A stretch of 64,000 bases of DNA from Nocardia sp. NBC_01327 (lineage in GTDB: Bacteria > Actinomycetota > Actinomycetes > Mycobacteriales > Mycobacteriaceae), in the NCBI RefSeq assembly GCF_035958815.1, contig NZ_CP108383.1, positions 7,936,001 through 8,000,000 on the forward strand, given 5' to 3'. The position numbers were made by a program, and so were the translations under genes. Shown in pieces: positions 51,334-59,224 of the stretch (its first letter is position 1; each line of letters begins with the position of its first letter). The notes under the pieces were generated by a model. The model was not told the DNA's origin and ran no database searches. It worked only from the letters and a program-made list of their open reading frames with translations.

Positions 51334-51654
51334 CTACCCGAGTCGACTTCGGTGTCGACTCCTGATCACGGTCGCTAGGTGGATATCGCGGAGGCGGGCT
51401 GCGTGCGTGCCGGGAGCCGCTGCTGCGACTACCGGGTGCCAGCCACCGCTGGGCTTGTCCTGCTTCATGACGATCGTCTGTGCCGCTTGGGTTTCGGTTG
51501 CAAAACCCTGAAGACCAAGATCGCCATTACGGCCGGACAGACGAATCCCCTGCATAGCGAGGATCCCCCGGGAGGCCGACGGAACGGAGACGACCGGGGT
51601 CGTCACCAAATAGCCGGTGCTACCGGTAGCGGTGATGTTCACGATGCCGTTCAT
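51334..51654 (-). CDS. Upstream ORF (regulatory leader peptide) of whiB7
   Basis: A 106-codon frame runs from ATG 51654 (GGGAGG about 10 bases upstream) to TAG 51334, just before the attenuator. The peptide has no recognised domain. Near its end is an alanine-rich stretch (VVAAAAPGTHAAR), followed by a basic end (IRSRHRSRLG). whiB7/wblC leaders in mycobacteria and Streptomyces carry upstream ORFs whose stalled translation prevents termination, and alanine-codon stalling has been reported for mycobacteria. This ORF is unusually long for such a leader. Confidence 0.5.
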   Translation of the reverse strand: MNGIVNITATGSTGYLVTTPVVSVPSASRGILAMQGIRLSGRNGDLGLQGFATETQAAQTIVMKQDKPSGGWHPVVAAAAPGTHAARLRDIHLATVIRSRHRSRLG

Positions 51655-51696
51655 GTTCTTATTGCCTCCCGTCCTGCGCTCGTAGCCGATAGATGT

Positions 51697-51732
51697 CGCA
51701 TGCACGCCGGGATGTCCTCCCGGGTGCATGCG
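51697..51732 (-). promoter_or_regulatory. Hairpin at the 5' end of the whiB7 leader
   Basis: CGCATGCAC and CCGGGA pair with TCCCGG and GTGCATGCG (one bulged base, 5-base loop), giving about 15 pairs. It starts at the predicted transcription start and should stabilise the leader RNA. Confidence 0.6.
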
Positions 51733-51736
51733 AACC

Positions 51737-51775
51737 ACATTAGGTACATATACGGATGCACACAACTTATTTTTG
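51737..51775 (-). promoter_or_regulatory. WhiB7-type autoregulatory promoter
   Basis: On the minus strand, CAAAAATAAG (51766-51775) sits directly upstream of -35 TTGTGT (51760-51765), then a 17-base spacer and -10 TAATGT (51737-51742). An A/T-rich block just before the -35 is the known WhiB7 recognition feature. Confidence 0.75.
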
Positions 51776-51816
51776 ACCAGCAGTTTTGTGGTCTTGTGCG
51801 CCTCTCGCAAACTCTC

Positions 51817-51844
51817 GTGCCCGCCGCCTGGTGGCAGCGGGCAC
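51817..51844 (-). terminator. Hairpin after uvrD2
   Basis: An 8-bp stem (GTGCCCGC / GCGGGCAC) lies 24 bases beyond the uvrD2 stop, before the whiB7 promoter. The T-run is weak. Confidence 0.5.
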
Positions 51845-51867
51845 GGCTGGATGAGTAGCCGCGGTAG

Positions 51868-54021
51868 TCAGCCCTGGTTGCGGGCTCGAATGATGGCCAG
51901 GACGTCCGCGCCGTAGGTCTGCAGCTTCTTGGCGCCGATGCCGGGGATGGAGACCAGGGCGCCGTCGTCGGCGGGGCGCTGTTCGGCGATGGCGGTGAGG
52001 GTCGTATCGCTGAAGACGACGAAGTGCGGCAGTGAGAGCTCGTCGGCCTTCTCCTTGCGCCAATCCTTGAGGGCGGTGAGGAGTTCGGTGTCGATATCCG
52101 CGGGACAGCGGGAGCAGCGGCCGAGCATGGTCGCCTGGGTATTGAGCAGCGGGCGGCCGCAGACCCGGCAGGTCGGGTGCACGCGCTTGGGGCCCCGGCG
52201 ATCGATGGTGTGCTGTGCGATGCGGGAGGCCGGCGAATCGTCGGGGACCAGGCCGTTGAGGAAGCGGGAGCGGCGGCGAACCTTACGACCGCCCTCGGAA
52301 CGTGCCAGCGCCCAGGACAATTGAAGGTGTACGCGGGCACGGGTGACGCCGACGTAGAGCAGGCGGCGCTCCTCTTCGAGCGCGGCCTCATCGGACACCG
52401 TTCCGTCCGAACCGAGTACGTGCTGGATCGGCAGGGTGCCGTCGGCGAGGCCGACCAGGAAGACGGCGTCCCACTCCAGCCCCTTGGCCGCGTGCAGCGA
52501 GGCCAGGGTGACGCCCTGCACGGTCGGTGGGTGGCGGGCCTCGGCGCGGGCGGCGAGCTCGCGCAGCAGGGCGGGCAGATCGAGTTCGGGTTCGTGGCCG
52601 GCCAGTTCCTCGGTGAGCGCCACCAGCGCCACCAGCGCGGACCAGCGTTCGCGGGCCTGGACACCGACGGGTTCCTCATTGGTGAGGCCGAGGCGGGCCA
52701 GGACCGCACGCACGAGGGTGACGAGCTCGGCGCCGCGGGCATCGGGCAGATCGTCGCGGGCGCCGGCCTTGCGCAGCTCCTGCACGGCCTGGCGGACGTC
52801 GGGGCGATTGAAGAAGCCTTCGCCGCCACGCACCTGATACGGGATCCCCGCCTCGGTGAGCGCCTGCTCGTATGCCTCGGACTGGGCATTGATGCGGTAG
52901 AGGATGGCGATCTCGGCGGCCGGGGTGCCCTTTTCGAGCAGGGCCGCAATGGCTTTCGCGGCGGCGGCGGCCTCGGCGGGCTCGTCGTCGTATTCGGCGA
53001 AGCCCGGTTCGGGGCCCTCGGGCCGCTGGCCGATCAATTGCAGCCGGGTTCCGGCAATGCGGCCGCGGGCGGCGCCGATCACCCGATTGGCCAGGGAGAC
53101 GACCTGCGGGGTGGAGCGGTAGTCGCGTTCCAGGCGGATGACCGTGGCGTCGGGGAAGCGGCGGGAGAAGTCCAGCAGGAAGGTCGGGCTGGCGCCGGTG
53201 AAGGAGTAGATGGTCTGGTTGGCGTCGCCGACCACGGTCAGATCGTCGCGCTCGCCGAGCCAGGCGTCGAGCACACGCTGCTGCAGCGGTGTGACGTCCT
53301 GATATTCGTCGACGACGAAGCTGCGGTAGCGACCGCGGAACTCCTCGGCGACCGAGGCGTAGTCCTCCAGCGCGGCGGCGGTGTGCAGCAGCAGATCGTC
53401 GAAGTCCAGCAGGATGCCGTCCGAGGTGGCCTTGGCCGATTCGTAGCCGGAGTAGACGGCCGCGACCTTCGATGCCTCGAAGGGGGCGTCGCGTTGCAGC
53501 CGCGCGACCGCGGCGGCGTAATCCTCCGGTGCGATGAGTGAGCCCTTGGCCCATTCGATTTCGCTGGTCAGATCGCGCAGGGTTTCGGTATCGGTGCCGA
53601 GCCCGGCCCGGCCCGCGGCCTGGGCCACCACCGGGAACTTGCGGTCGAGCAGCTTCCACGGCACATCGCCGACCACCTGCGGCCAGAAATAGCGCAGCTG
53701 CCGCAGCGCCGCCGCGTGGAAGGTGCGGGCCTGCACCTGACCGGCCTCACCGCCCAGCCCGAGCGCCCGCAGCCGATTGCGCAGCTCCCCCGCGGCCCGG
53801 GCCGTGAAGGTCACCGCCAGCACCTGATCGGCGCGCACATGCCCGGCGGACACCAGATGCGCGATGCGGTGGGTGATGGTCCGGGTCTTGCCCGTACCCG
53901 CCCCCGCCAGCACGCATACCGGACCGCGCGGTGCGCGCACAGCGGCCGCCTGCTCGGCATCGAGTTCGTCGAGCCGGAGTTTGGCCTGCTGTGTTGGGGC
54001 GGCAGTCACGCGCACCATCAT
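51868..54021 (-). CDS. uvrD2: UvrD2-type SF1 DNA helicase with tetracysteine and HRDC domains
   Basis: The 717-residue protein has helicase motifs in order: Walker A LAGAGTGKTRTITHRIAHL, FTARAAGELRNRL (Ia), Walker B FVVDEYQDVTPLQQ, VVGDANQTIYSFTGA, ERDYRSTP and LLYVGVTRAR. The C-terminus carries the tetracysteine pair CRVCG and CSRCP and then an HRDC domain (LSLPHFVVFSDTTLTAIAEQ), the layout of mycobacterial UvrD2 (Rv3198c), a 3'-5' helicase that is essential there. ATG 54021 starts MMVRVTAAP. Confidence 0.95.
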   Translation of the reverse strand: MMVRVTAAPTQQAKLRLDELDAEQAAAVRAPRGPVCVLAGAGTGKTRTITHRIAHLVSAGHVRADQVLAVTFTARAAGELRNRLRALGLGGEAGQVQARTFHAAALRQLRYFWPQVVGDVPWKLLDRKFPVVAQAAGRAGLGTDTETLRDLTSEIEWAKGSLIAPEDYAAAVARLQRDAPFEASKVAAVYSGYESAKATSDGILLDFDDLLLHTAAALEDYASVAEEFRGRYRSFVVDEYQDVTPLQQRVLDAWLGERDDLTVVGDANQTIYSFTGASPTFLLDFSRRFPDATVIRLERDYRSTPQVVSLANRVIGAARGRIAGTRLQLIGQRPEGPEPGFAEYDDEPAEAAAAAKAIAALLEKGTPAAEIAILYRINAQSEAYEQALTEAGIPYQVRGGEGFFNRPDVRQAVQELRKAGARDDLPDARGAELVTLVRAVLARLGLTNEEPVGVQARERWSALVALVALTEELAGHEPELDLPALLRELAARAEARHPPTVQGVTLASLHAAKGLEWDAVFLVGLADGTLPIQHVLGSDGTVSDEAALEEERRLLYVGVTRARVHLQLSWALARSEGGRKVRRRSRFLNGLVPDDSPASRIAQHTIDRRGPKRVHPTCRVCGRPLLNTQATMLGRCSRCPADIDTELLTALKDWRKEKADELSLPHFVVFSDTTLTAIAEQRPADDGALVSIPGIGAKKLQTYGADVLAIIRARNQG

Positions 54022-54123
54022 GACAGTGCCCTCCGACAGCCCGCCCGCCCGTTGCCCTCCGACAGCCTGATCTCGGCGCGCGGCCTACGGGCGAGCGGGG
54101 GCATCTCGGGTTAGCGTGCCCGC

Positions 54124-55377
54124 GTGGCGAATAACGCACCCGCTGAGGGCACGACGCATGATCGGCATGCGACCTGGATGGAATTGTTCTTCGATCTGGT
54201 CGCGGTGGCGGGGATCAGTGAGCTCACGCATCTGCTGCATCGTGGGCCCTCGCTCGGCGAGCTGGCGCTGTATTTGATTCTGTACCTGGCGTTTTGGACG
54301 GCGTGGGCCTGCATCACGCTGTACAGCGATGTCGCTCGCGATCACACGCACCAGGGGTTGATGCTCGCGGCCATGCTGGGGCTCGGCCTGATGGCGGCGG
54401 CGGTGACGGGGGTGCCGGATCGGCATTCGACCACGTTCGCGGCGGTATATGTGGTGCTGCGGGTGTTCACGGCGCAGATCTGGGGGCGCGGGCGGATCGT
54501 GGTCGACTGGCCGGTCGCTCAGCTGACCCTCGGGGTACTGCCGTGGATCGTCTCGCTGTGGGTGGGCGAACCGGGGAAGTACTGGTGGTGGGCGGCGGGA
54601 CTGGTGATCGACCTGTACCTGATGTTCGCGGTCAGCGGCGAGCGCATGCTGGCCGAGGCGCAGCAGAAGCTCGATTGGCGGCTGAGCAGGTCCCATCGCT
54701 TCGACGATATCGAGGTACCGAAAATCAAAGCGGTGCATGCCGATCCGGAGCATTTCGGGGAACGGCTCGGGCTGTACGTGATCATCGTGCTCGGTGAGGG
54801 CGTCATTGCGGTGATCGACGCCGTCGGCTCGGAGGCCTGGACGGCGCGGGTGCTCGTGCTGGGTTTCGGGTCGTTCACGATTCTCGCGGGGTTGTGGGCT
54901 CTGACCCTCATGTTCGGCGCGATTCCCCGCTTGATGAGTGGTGCGGATACGACCGGAAGAGTCCCGTGGCAGCACATTATGGCGACGCACTGCGGGGTCA
55001 CCGGCGCGATCGCCACGATCGCGGCGGGTCTGGGCATGACCATCGCGCATGCGGACAGCCATGTGACGACGGGCATCGGGTGGGTGCTGTGCGGTGGCGC
55101 CGCAGCATATTTCGTGATCACGGGATTGAGTGGACTGCGCAGTGGCGCCGATTGGCACTCGATCCTGGGCTATCCGCTCCCCTGCGCGGCGATCGCGGTG
55201 GTATTGGGAATTTTCGCGGTGCACATCGGTCCGATCGGACTGGTGTACGGCGTGCTGGCGCTGATCGTCTGGTCACTGCTGTGGCAGACCTACACCGACG
55301 GGAAGTGGCGGACGGGGACCGGTCCCGACCGTCCGCATCGCCCGTCGCGCGGTGAATCCGGTCCGGCAGCGGCCTGA
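54124..55377 (+). CDS. Low-temperature requirement protein A (LtrA) family membrane protein
   Basis: The 417-residue protein has about twelve membrane helices. It begins with the family hallmark HATWMELFFDLVAVAGISEL and contains HRFDDIEVPKIKAVHADPEH, FGERLGLYVIIVLGEGVIAV. The function of LtrA proteins is unresolved. GTG 54124 starts 102 bp from divergent uvrD2. Together with the next three genes it interrupts the otherwise conserved uvrD2-mycoredoxin neighbourhood. Confidence 0.87.
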   Translation: MANNAPAEGTTHDRHATWMELFFDLVAVAGISELTHLLHRGPSLGELALYLILYLAFWTAWACITLYSDVARDHTHQGLMLAAMLGLGLMAAAVTGVPDRHSTTFAAVYVVLRVFTAQIWGRGRIVVDWPVAQLTLGVLPWIVSLWVGEPGKYWWWAAGLVIDLYLMFAVSGERMLAEAQQKLDWRLSRSHRFDDIEVPKIKAVHADPEHFGERLGLYVIIVLGEGVIAVIDAVGSEAWTARVLVLGFGSFTILAGLWALTLMFGAIPRLMSGADTTGRVPWQHIMATHCGVTGAIATIAAGLGMTIAHADSHVTTGIGWVLCGGAAAYFVITGLSGLRSGADWHSILGYPLPCAAIAVVLGIFAVHIGPIGLVYGVLALIVWSLLWQTYTDGKWRTGTGPDRPHRPSRGESGPAAA

Positions 55378-55380
55378 CGC

Positions 55381-55863
55381 TCAGCCCCGGTCGCGGAGCC
55401 GGCGCAGGGCGACGGTGAAATCGGGGGTGTTCTCCCCCAGGGGCGCGAAGAATTCGCGATCGCAGGATTCGACCGCGACGATGGCCCGATTCACCAGGGC
55501 CACACCGGTTTCCGTGGGCACCAGCGATTTGGCGCGGCGGTCGTGCGGATGGTCGCGGCGTTCGATCAGGCCCTTGTTCTCCAGGACGCGCAGCACCTGC
55601 GAGGTCATCATGGGGTCGGTCGCGGCCTGGGCGGCCAGATCGCGCTGCATGACCGGCTCACCGCCGGAGTTGCCGGTGAGCCAGGTCAGTGCGGCCAGCA
55701 GCACGAACTGCACATGGGTCAGGTCGAAGGGGTCCAGGGCCGCCCGCTGGGCGGCCTGCCAGCGGTTGGTCACCTGCCAGAGCAAGAAGCCCGGACTTTC
55801 CTCAGCGCCGAAATCGGAGCGCAGCAAGTGCTCGGATTCATTGTTCTCACCGGGCGCCGTCAC
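55381..55863 (-). CDS. MarR-family transcriptional regulator
   Basis: The 160-residue winged-helix protein has LTHVQFVLLAALTWLTG, the recognition region QAATDPMMTSQVLRVLENKG and the wing LIERRDHPHDRRAKSLVPTE. It starts at GTG 55863, overlapping the EVE gene by four bases, and is the last gene of the SRPBCC-EVE-MarR operon. The 34-bp palindrome at the operon promoter is its probable operator. Confidence 0.9.
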   Translation of the reverse strand: MTAPGENNESEHLLRSDFGAEESPGFLLWQVTNRWQAAQRAALDPFDLTHVQFVLLAALTWLTGNSGGEPVMQRDLAAQAATDPMMTSQVLRVLENKGLIERRDHPHDRRAKSLVPTETGVALVNRAIVAVESCDREFFAPLGENTPDFTVALRRLRDRG

Positions 55864-56282
55864 TCGCCGACCATAGCGCGGGAGATGACGGCGAAATCGT
55901 GGGCGGTCAGTTCGACCAGGCCGCGCCGCAGCACGATCCCCCAGTTGGGCGTGCTGGTCAGGTCGAGTTCGCCGCGGAGCCGGTCGATGGGCACCTCGGC
56001 GGCGGTCTTGTCGTAGTCGACCGCCCGCCGCCAGGGGCGGAAGCAACCGCCCTGATCGTCGGCCTGCCAGACGGGCTGATCGTCGATGATGCCGAGGGCG
56101 GTGAACGCCTTGATCGGCTCGCCCTCGCGCATGCCGGTCCGGGGTGAGTAGTAGACGAATCCGTCCCCCGGCTGCATGCGCTCCACCGGGGCGCGTTTGC
56201 CGTGATTGGCCTGTGCGATACCGAGTTCCACGCCGCGCCGGACGTGATCACGGGAGACGACGGCGAGCCAGTACTTGCTCAT
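55860..56282 (-). CDS. EVE-domain protein (UPF0310)
   Basis: The 140-residue protein is a complete EVE domain from YWLAVVSRDHVRRGVELGIA with QANHGKRAPVERMQPGDGFV, YYSPRTGM and FRPWRRAVDY. EVE domains are PUA-like folds related to readers of modified bases in DNA or RNA. It is coupled by four-base overlaps to the SRPBCC gene before it and the MarR gene after it. Confidence 0.9.
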   Translation of the reverse strand: MSKYWLAVVSRDHVRRGVELGIAQANHGKRAPVERMQPGDGFVYYSPRTGMREGEPIKAFTALGIIDDQPVWQADDQGGCFRPWRRAVDYDKTAAEVPIDRLRGELDLTSTPNWGIVLRRGLVELTAHDFAVISRAMVGE

Positions 56283-56698
56283 GCCCGCACCGCCTCGGCG
56301 GCGACGACCAGCGCGTTCAGGTCGGGCTGAGCGGATTTGGCGAGATCGGCGCCCATGATCTTGGTCCAGAACCAGCGCAGCGGGCCGTCGATGCTGACGG
56401 TGACGGAAACGGTGGTGCGCTCGCCGGTGGTGACCTTGTGAGCGAAGGTGAGGCGACCGCCGAAGAGCTTGGAGACATCGACGAATTCGGTATCGGTGAG
56501 CTTTTCGACGATGAACGGAACCTTGGGTCCGCCCTTGGGCTTGAGGGTGCCGGTGGCGCCCTGGACGAACGGGCCGTCGAGCTTCACCCATTCGGTGTCC
56601 TGGTTCCATTCGGACCAGGTGGCCATATCGCCCCACTTCTCGAAGAAGGCGGCGGGAGCGGCGGTCGAAGTGGCGGTGGCAGTTGCGATCGTGTTCAT
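56279..56698 (-). CDS. SRPBCC-family (START-like) protein, first gene of MarR operon
   Basis: The 139-residue protein has the helix-grip fold pattern: FFEKWGDMATWSEWNQDTEW, KPKGGPKVPFIVEKLTDTEF, then RTTVSVTVSIDGPLRWFWTK. It should bind a hydrophobic ligand in a cavity. ATG 56698 is taken because the promoter elements place transcription start on or next to it, giving a leaderless mRNA. The alternative upstream ATG at 56728 would lie inside the -35 element. Confidence 0.83.
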   Translation of the reverse strand: MNTIATATATSTAAPAAFFEKWGDMATWSEWNQDTEWVKLDGPFVQGATGTLKPKGGPKVPFIVEKLTDTEFVDVSKLFGGRLTFAHKVTTGERTTVSVTVSIDGPLRWFWTKIMGADLAKSAQPDLNALVVAAEAVRA

Positions 56699-56733
56699 GG
56701 ATTTAGTATGCGCGCATACTAAATCCATGTCAA
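56696..56733 (-). promoter_or_regulatory. Leaderless promoter inside a 34-bp perfect palindrome
   Basis: The bases 56696-56729 form a perfect palindrome with half-site CATGGATTTAGTATGCG. On the minus strand -35 TTGACA (56728-56733) and -10 CATACT (56705-56710) are exactly 17 bp apart. Initiation is expected within a base or so of the A of ATG 56698, which is itself the end of the palindrome. A repressor bound here would cover the spacer, the -10 and the start codon. Confidence 0.75.
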
Positions 56734-56797
56734 CCCCCGGTCGTGATCACGTTCGGGCCGAGGGAACACGATCAGCGGGGGACGTGTTGCACAGTCC

Positions 56798-57049
56798 GTG
56801 ACTGCAACGGACCTGACCATGTACTCGACCACCTGGTGTGGCTACTGCCGACGCCTCCGGACCCAGCTCGACGAGGCCGGCATCACCTATACGGTGATCG
56901 ATATCGAAGAGAATCCGGCCGCCGCCGAGTTCGTGGGCAGCGTCAACAATGGCAACCACGTGGTGCCGACCATCAAGTACAGCGATGGCTCGACCGCCAC
57001 CAACCCCAGCCTCAAGCAGGTCAAGCAGGCCCTCGCCAGCATCAGCTGA
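56798..57049 (+). CDS. mrx1: Mycoredoxin (glutaredoxin-like, CGYC)
   Basis: The 83-residue thioredoxin-fold protein has active site TTWCGYCRRL (Cys14, Cys17), the cis-Pro region HVVPTIKYSDGS and the final helix SLKQVKQALA. It matches mycobacterial Mrx1 (Rv3198A), which removes mycothiol from mixed disulfides. It starts at GTG 56798 and has its own terminator. Confidence 0.94.
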   Translation: MTATDLTMYSTTWCGYCRRLRTQLDEAGITYTVIDIEENPAAAEFVGSVNNGNHVVPTIKYSDGSTATNPSLKQVKQALASIS

Positions 57050-57066
57050 GCCGCCGCTGAACGAAG

Positions 57067-57097
57067 GAAGCCGCACATCCGAGGGGTGTGCGGCTTC
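57067..57097. terminator. Terminator between mycoredoxin and nudC
   Basis: A perfect 11-bp stem (GAAGCCGCACA / TGTGCGGCTTC) is followed by TTCTTC, between convergent genes. Confidence 0.85.
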
Positions 57098-57110
57098 TTC
57101 TCGTCCCGGA

Positions 57111-58019
57111 TCAGCTTGCGGCAGCCCAGGATTCGACGATGGTGCGGGCGATGGAGATGGAGCCGGGCAGCAGCAGGCGGGCATCGGTCTTCGCGCCGCC
57201 CCAGGCCCCGGCCGCGAGCGCCTCGCGGACCTCGGCGCGGGTGAACCAGTGCGCCTCGACGATCTCGCCGTCGTGGAACGTCAGCGGCTGCTCCGGATCG
57301 GCGACGGCGGAAAAGCCGAGCATGAGCGAGCGCGGGAACGGCCAGGGCTGACTGCCCAGATAGGTGATCTCGCGGACGTCGACGCCGACCTCCTCGCGCA
57401 GTTCGCGCTCGACGCAGCGTTCCAGCGATTCACCGGCCTCCACGAAACCGGCCAGCAGCGAGAACAGGCCCTCGGGCCAGGTGTGCTGACGGCCGAGCAG
57501 GACGCGGTCGGCGCCGTCGTGAATGAGGCAGATGATGGCCGGGTCGATGCGCGGGAACTCTTCGTGACCGGATTCGCTGGTGCGCGACCAGCCGCCGTTG
57601 GTGATCGTGGTGGGGGTGCCGTCGCCGGCGCTGAAGTGCGCCTTGTCATGCCAGTTCAGCAGGGCGATGGCGGTGGAGAGCAGGCCGGTGCCGAAATCGT
57701 CGAGCTCGAGGGTGGCGCCGTAGGCGCGCAGGTCCGAGAGCGAGCCCTCGATGGTGTTGTCGCGCACCGCCCACAGGTGCAGGTCGCCGTCCACACCCAG
57801 GAAGACGGCGTCGGGGGCCGGTTCGGCGGCGAGGGTGGTGGTCGATTCCAGCACGACCGTATTGCCCTCGACGCGGACCTGGCCGCGTTTGTTCATCCGT
57901 AGCAGCTTGGCCTGCGGCCAGCCCTCTTTCAGTGCTTGCTCATCGGCGCGAAGGTGTTCCGCCCGATCGAGAGTGGTACGGGAAAGAATCGGGACCGCAT
58001 TCAGCTGGAACTCAGGCAC
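57111..58019 (-). CDS. nudC: NudC-type Nudix NAD(+)/NADH pyrophosphatase
   Basis: The 302-residue protein has a Nudix box GFVEAGESLERCVERELREE, VGV and the NudC signature GSQPWPFPRSLMLGF, which marks NAD(H) hydrolysis and RNA NAD-decapping members. The preceding linker GHEEFPRIDPAIICLIHDGA is conserved, but the four zinc-ribbon cysteines of E. coli NudC are missing (region AHFSAGDGTPTTITNGGW). GTG 58019 fits the mycobacterial N-terminus (Rv3199c). It converges with mycoredoxin. Confidence 0.92.
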   Translation of the reverse strand: MPEFQLNAVPILSRTTLDRAEHLRADEQALKEGWPQAKLLRMNKRGQVRVEGNTVVLESTTTLAAEPAPDAVFLGVDGDLHLWAVRDNTIEGSLSDLRAYGATLELDDFGTGLLSTAIALLNWHDKAHFSAGDGTPTTITNGGWSRTSESGHEEFPRIDPAIICLIHDGADRVLLGRQHTWPEGLFSLLAGFVEAGESLERCVERELREEVGVDVREITYLGSQPWPFPRSLMLGFSAVADPEQPLTFHDGEIVEAHWFTRAEVREALAAGAWGGAKTDARLLLPGSISIARTIVESWAAAS

Positions 58020-58065
58020 AGTGTCTATCTTGCCCTTCGCCGTACCCGGAACTGGTTCGGGGCGC

Positions 58066-59133
58066 TCAGGATTGGACGCGGCGCAGGTAGAGGAGTTTGT
58101 CGCCGGTTTCGAGGGCATCGGTTTCGGGATCGCCGACACGGATGAGAACGTCCGCGCGGACCACGCCGAGGACGATATCGCGGAGGTGGCGGGGCGAACC
58201 GCCGATCTCCTCGGGGTCGACCTCTCGTTCGGAGATGGCGAAGCCGGCCTCGGGGGTGAGCAGGTCTTCGATCATCTCCACCACGCTGGGGGTGGTGGTG
58301 GCGATGCCGAGCAGACGGCCCGCGGTCTCGGAGGAGACCACGACCGAGTCCGCGCCGGATTGCCGCAGCAGATGGGTGTTCTCGGCCTCGCGGACGGCGG
58401 CGGAGATGCGCGCCTTGGGATTGATCTCGCGGGCGGTGAGGGTCACCAGGACGGCGGTGTCGTCGCGATTGGCCGCGACCACCACCGCGGACGCACGGGC
58501 GACACCCGCGAGATGCAGTACATCGGACCTGGTGGCCGAGCCGAGCACCGTCACCAGTCCGGCATTGGCGGCGGCCTCGAGCACCACGGGATCGGTATCG
58601 ACGACCACGATATTGGAGGCCTGCACGCCGTCGCCGAGCATGGCGTCGATCGCGGTGCGGCCCTTGGTGCCGTAGCCGACGACCACGGTGTGATTACGCA
58701 CGCTGTGCCTCCATCGCTGAATCTTGAAAGCCTGCCGGGATCGTTCGGTGAGTACGGCCAGCGTGGTGCCGACCAGAACGATGAGGAAGAGGATCCGCAG
58801 CGGGGTGACCACGAGAATATTGATGAGCCGCGCGGTAGGGGTGACCGGTGTGATGTCGCCGTAGCCCGTGGTCGACAGCGAGACCGTCGCGTAGTACGCG
58901 GAGTCCAGCAGCGACATGCGCTCGCGGGCATTGTCGTGATAGCCGTCCCGGCCGAAGTACACCACCGCGGTGGCGACGGCCAGCAGCAGCACCGCCATAC
59001 CCAGTCGCCGCACCAGCGCCTGCCAGGGGCTGGCCTGCGCGGTCGGCACCCGCAGAATGCCGACCAGCGCGAAATCCGGGCGGTCGGTGAGATGGGCCAA
59101 ACCCCTCGAAGAATCACCGAACACGCGAATCAC
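58066..59133 (-). CDS. Potassium channel with cytoplasmic RCK (TrkA-N) domains
   Basis: The 355-residue protein has two membrane helices flanking a pore loop with selectivity filter SLSTTGYGDITPVT. These are followed by a TrkA-N/RCK Rossmann domain (VVVGYGTKGRTAIDAMLGDG) and a TrkA-C-like end (ERDVDPEE region, then LETGDKLLYLRRV). The orthologue is Rv3200c. The start is uncertain: GTG 59133 gives a compact N-terminus, while the frame stays open to a TTG at 59196. Neither has a clear RBS. Confidence 0.88.
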   Translation of the reverse strand: MIRVFGDSSRGLAHLTDRPDFALVGILRVPTAQASPWQALVRRLGMAVLLLAVATAVVYFGRDGYHDNARERMSLLDSAYYATVSLSTTGYGDITPVTPTARLINILVVTPLRILFLIVLVGTTLAVLTERSRQAFKIQRWRHSVRNHTVVVGYGTKGRTAIDAMLGDGVQASNIVVVDTDPVVLEAAANAGLVTVLGSATRSDVLHLAGVARASAVVVAANRDDTAVLVTLTAREINPKARISAAVREAENTHLLRQSGADSVVVSSETAGRLLGIATTTPSVVEMIEDLLTPEAGFAISEREVDPEEIGGSPRHLRDIVLGVVRADVLIRVGDPETDALETGDKLLYLRRVQS

Positions 59134-59224
59134 CAGCCATTTCGGGGACGTCTTCCTGCGGCACAGGTCCGGAGCGTACCTGCCCGCCGCCCGCAACGGT
59201 GTGTCGGTCGCGGGCGCGTCGCGA

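Noticed and set aside
56727..56801. 25-codon plus-strand ORF beginning in the 34-bp palindrome
   Set aside because: It starts with ATG only because of palindrome symmetry and has no RBS.
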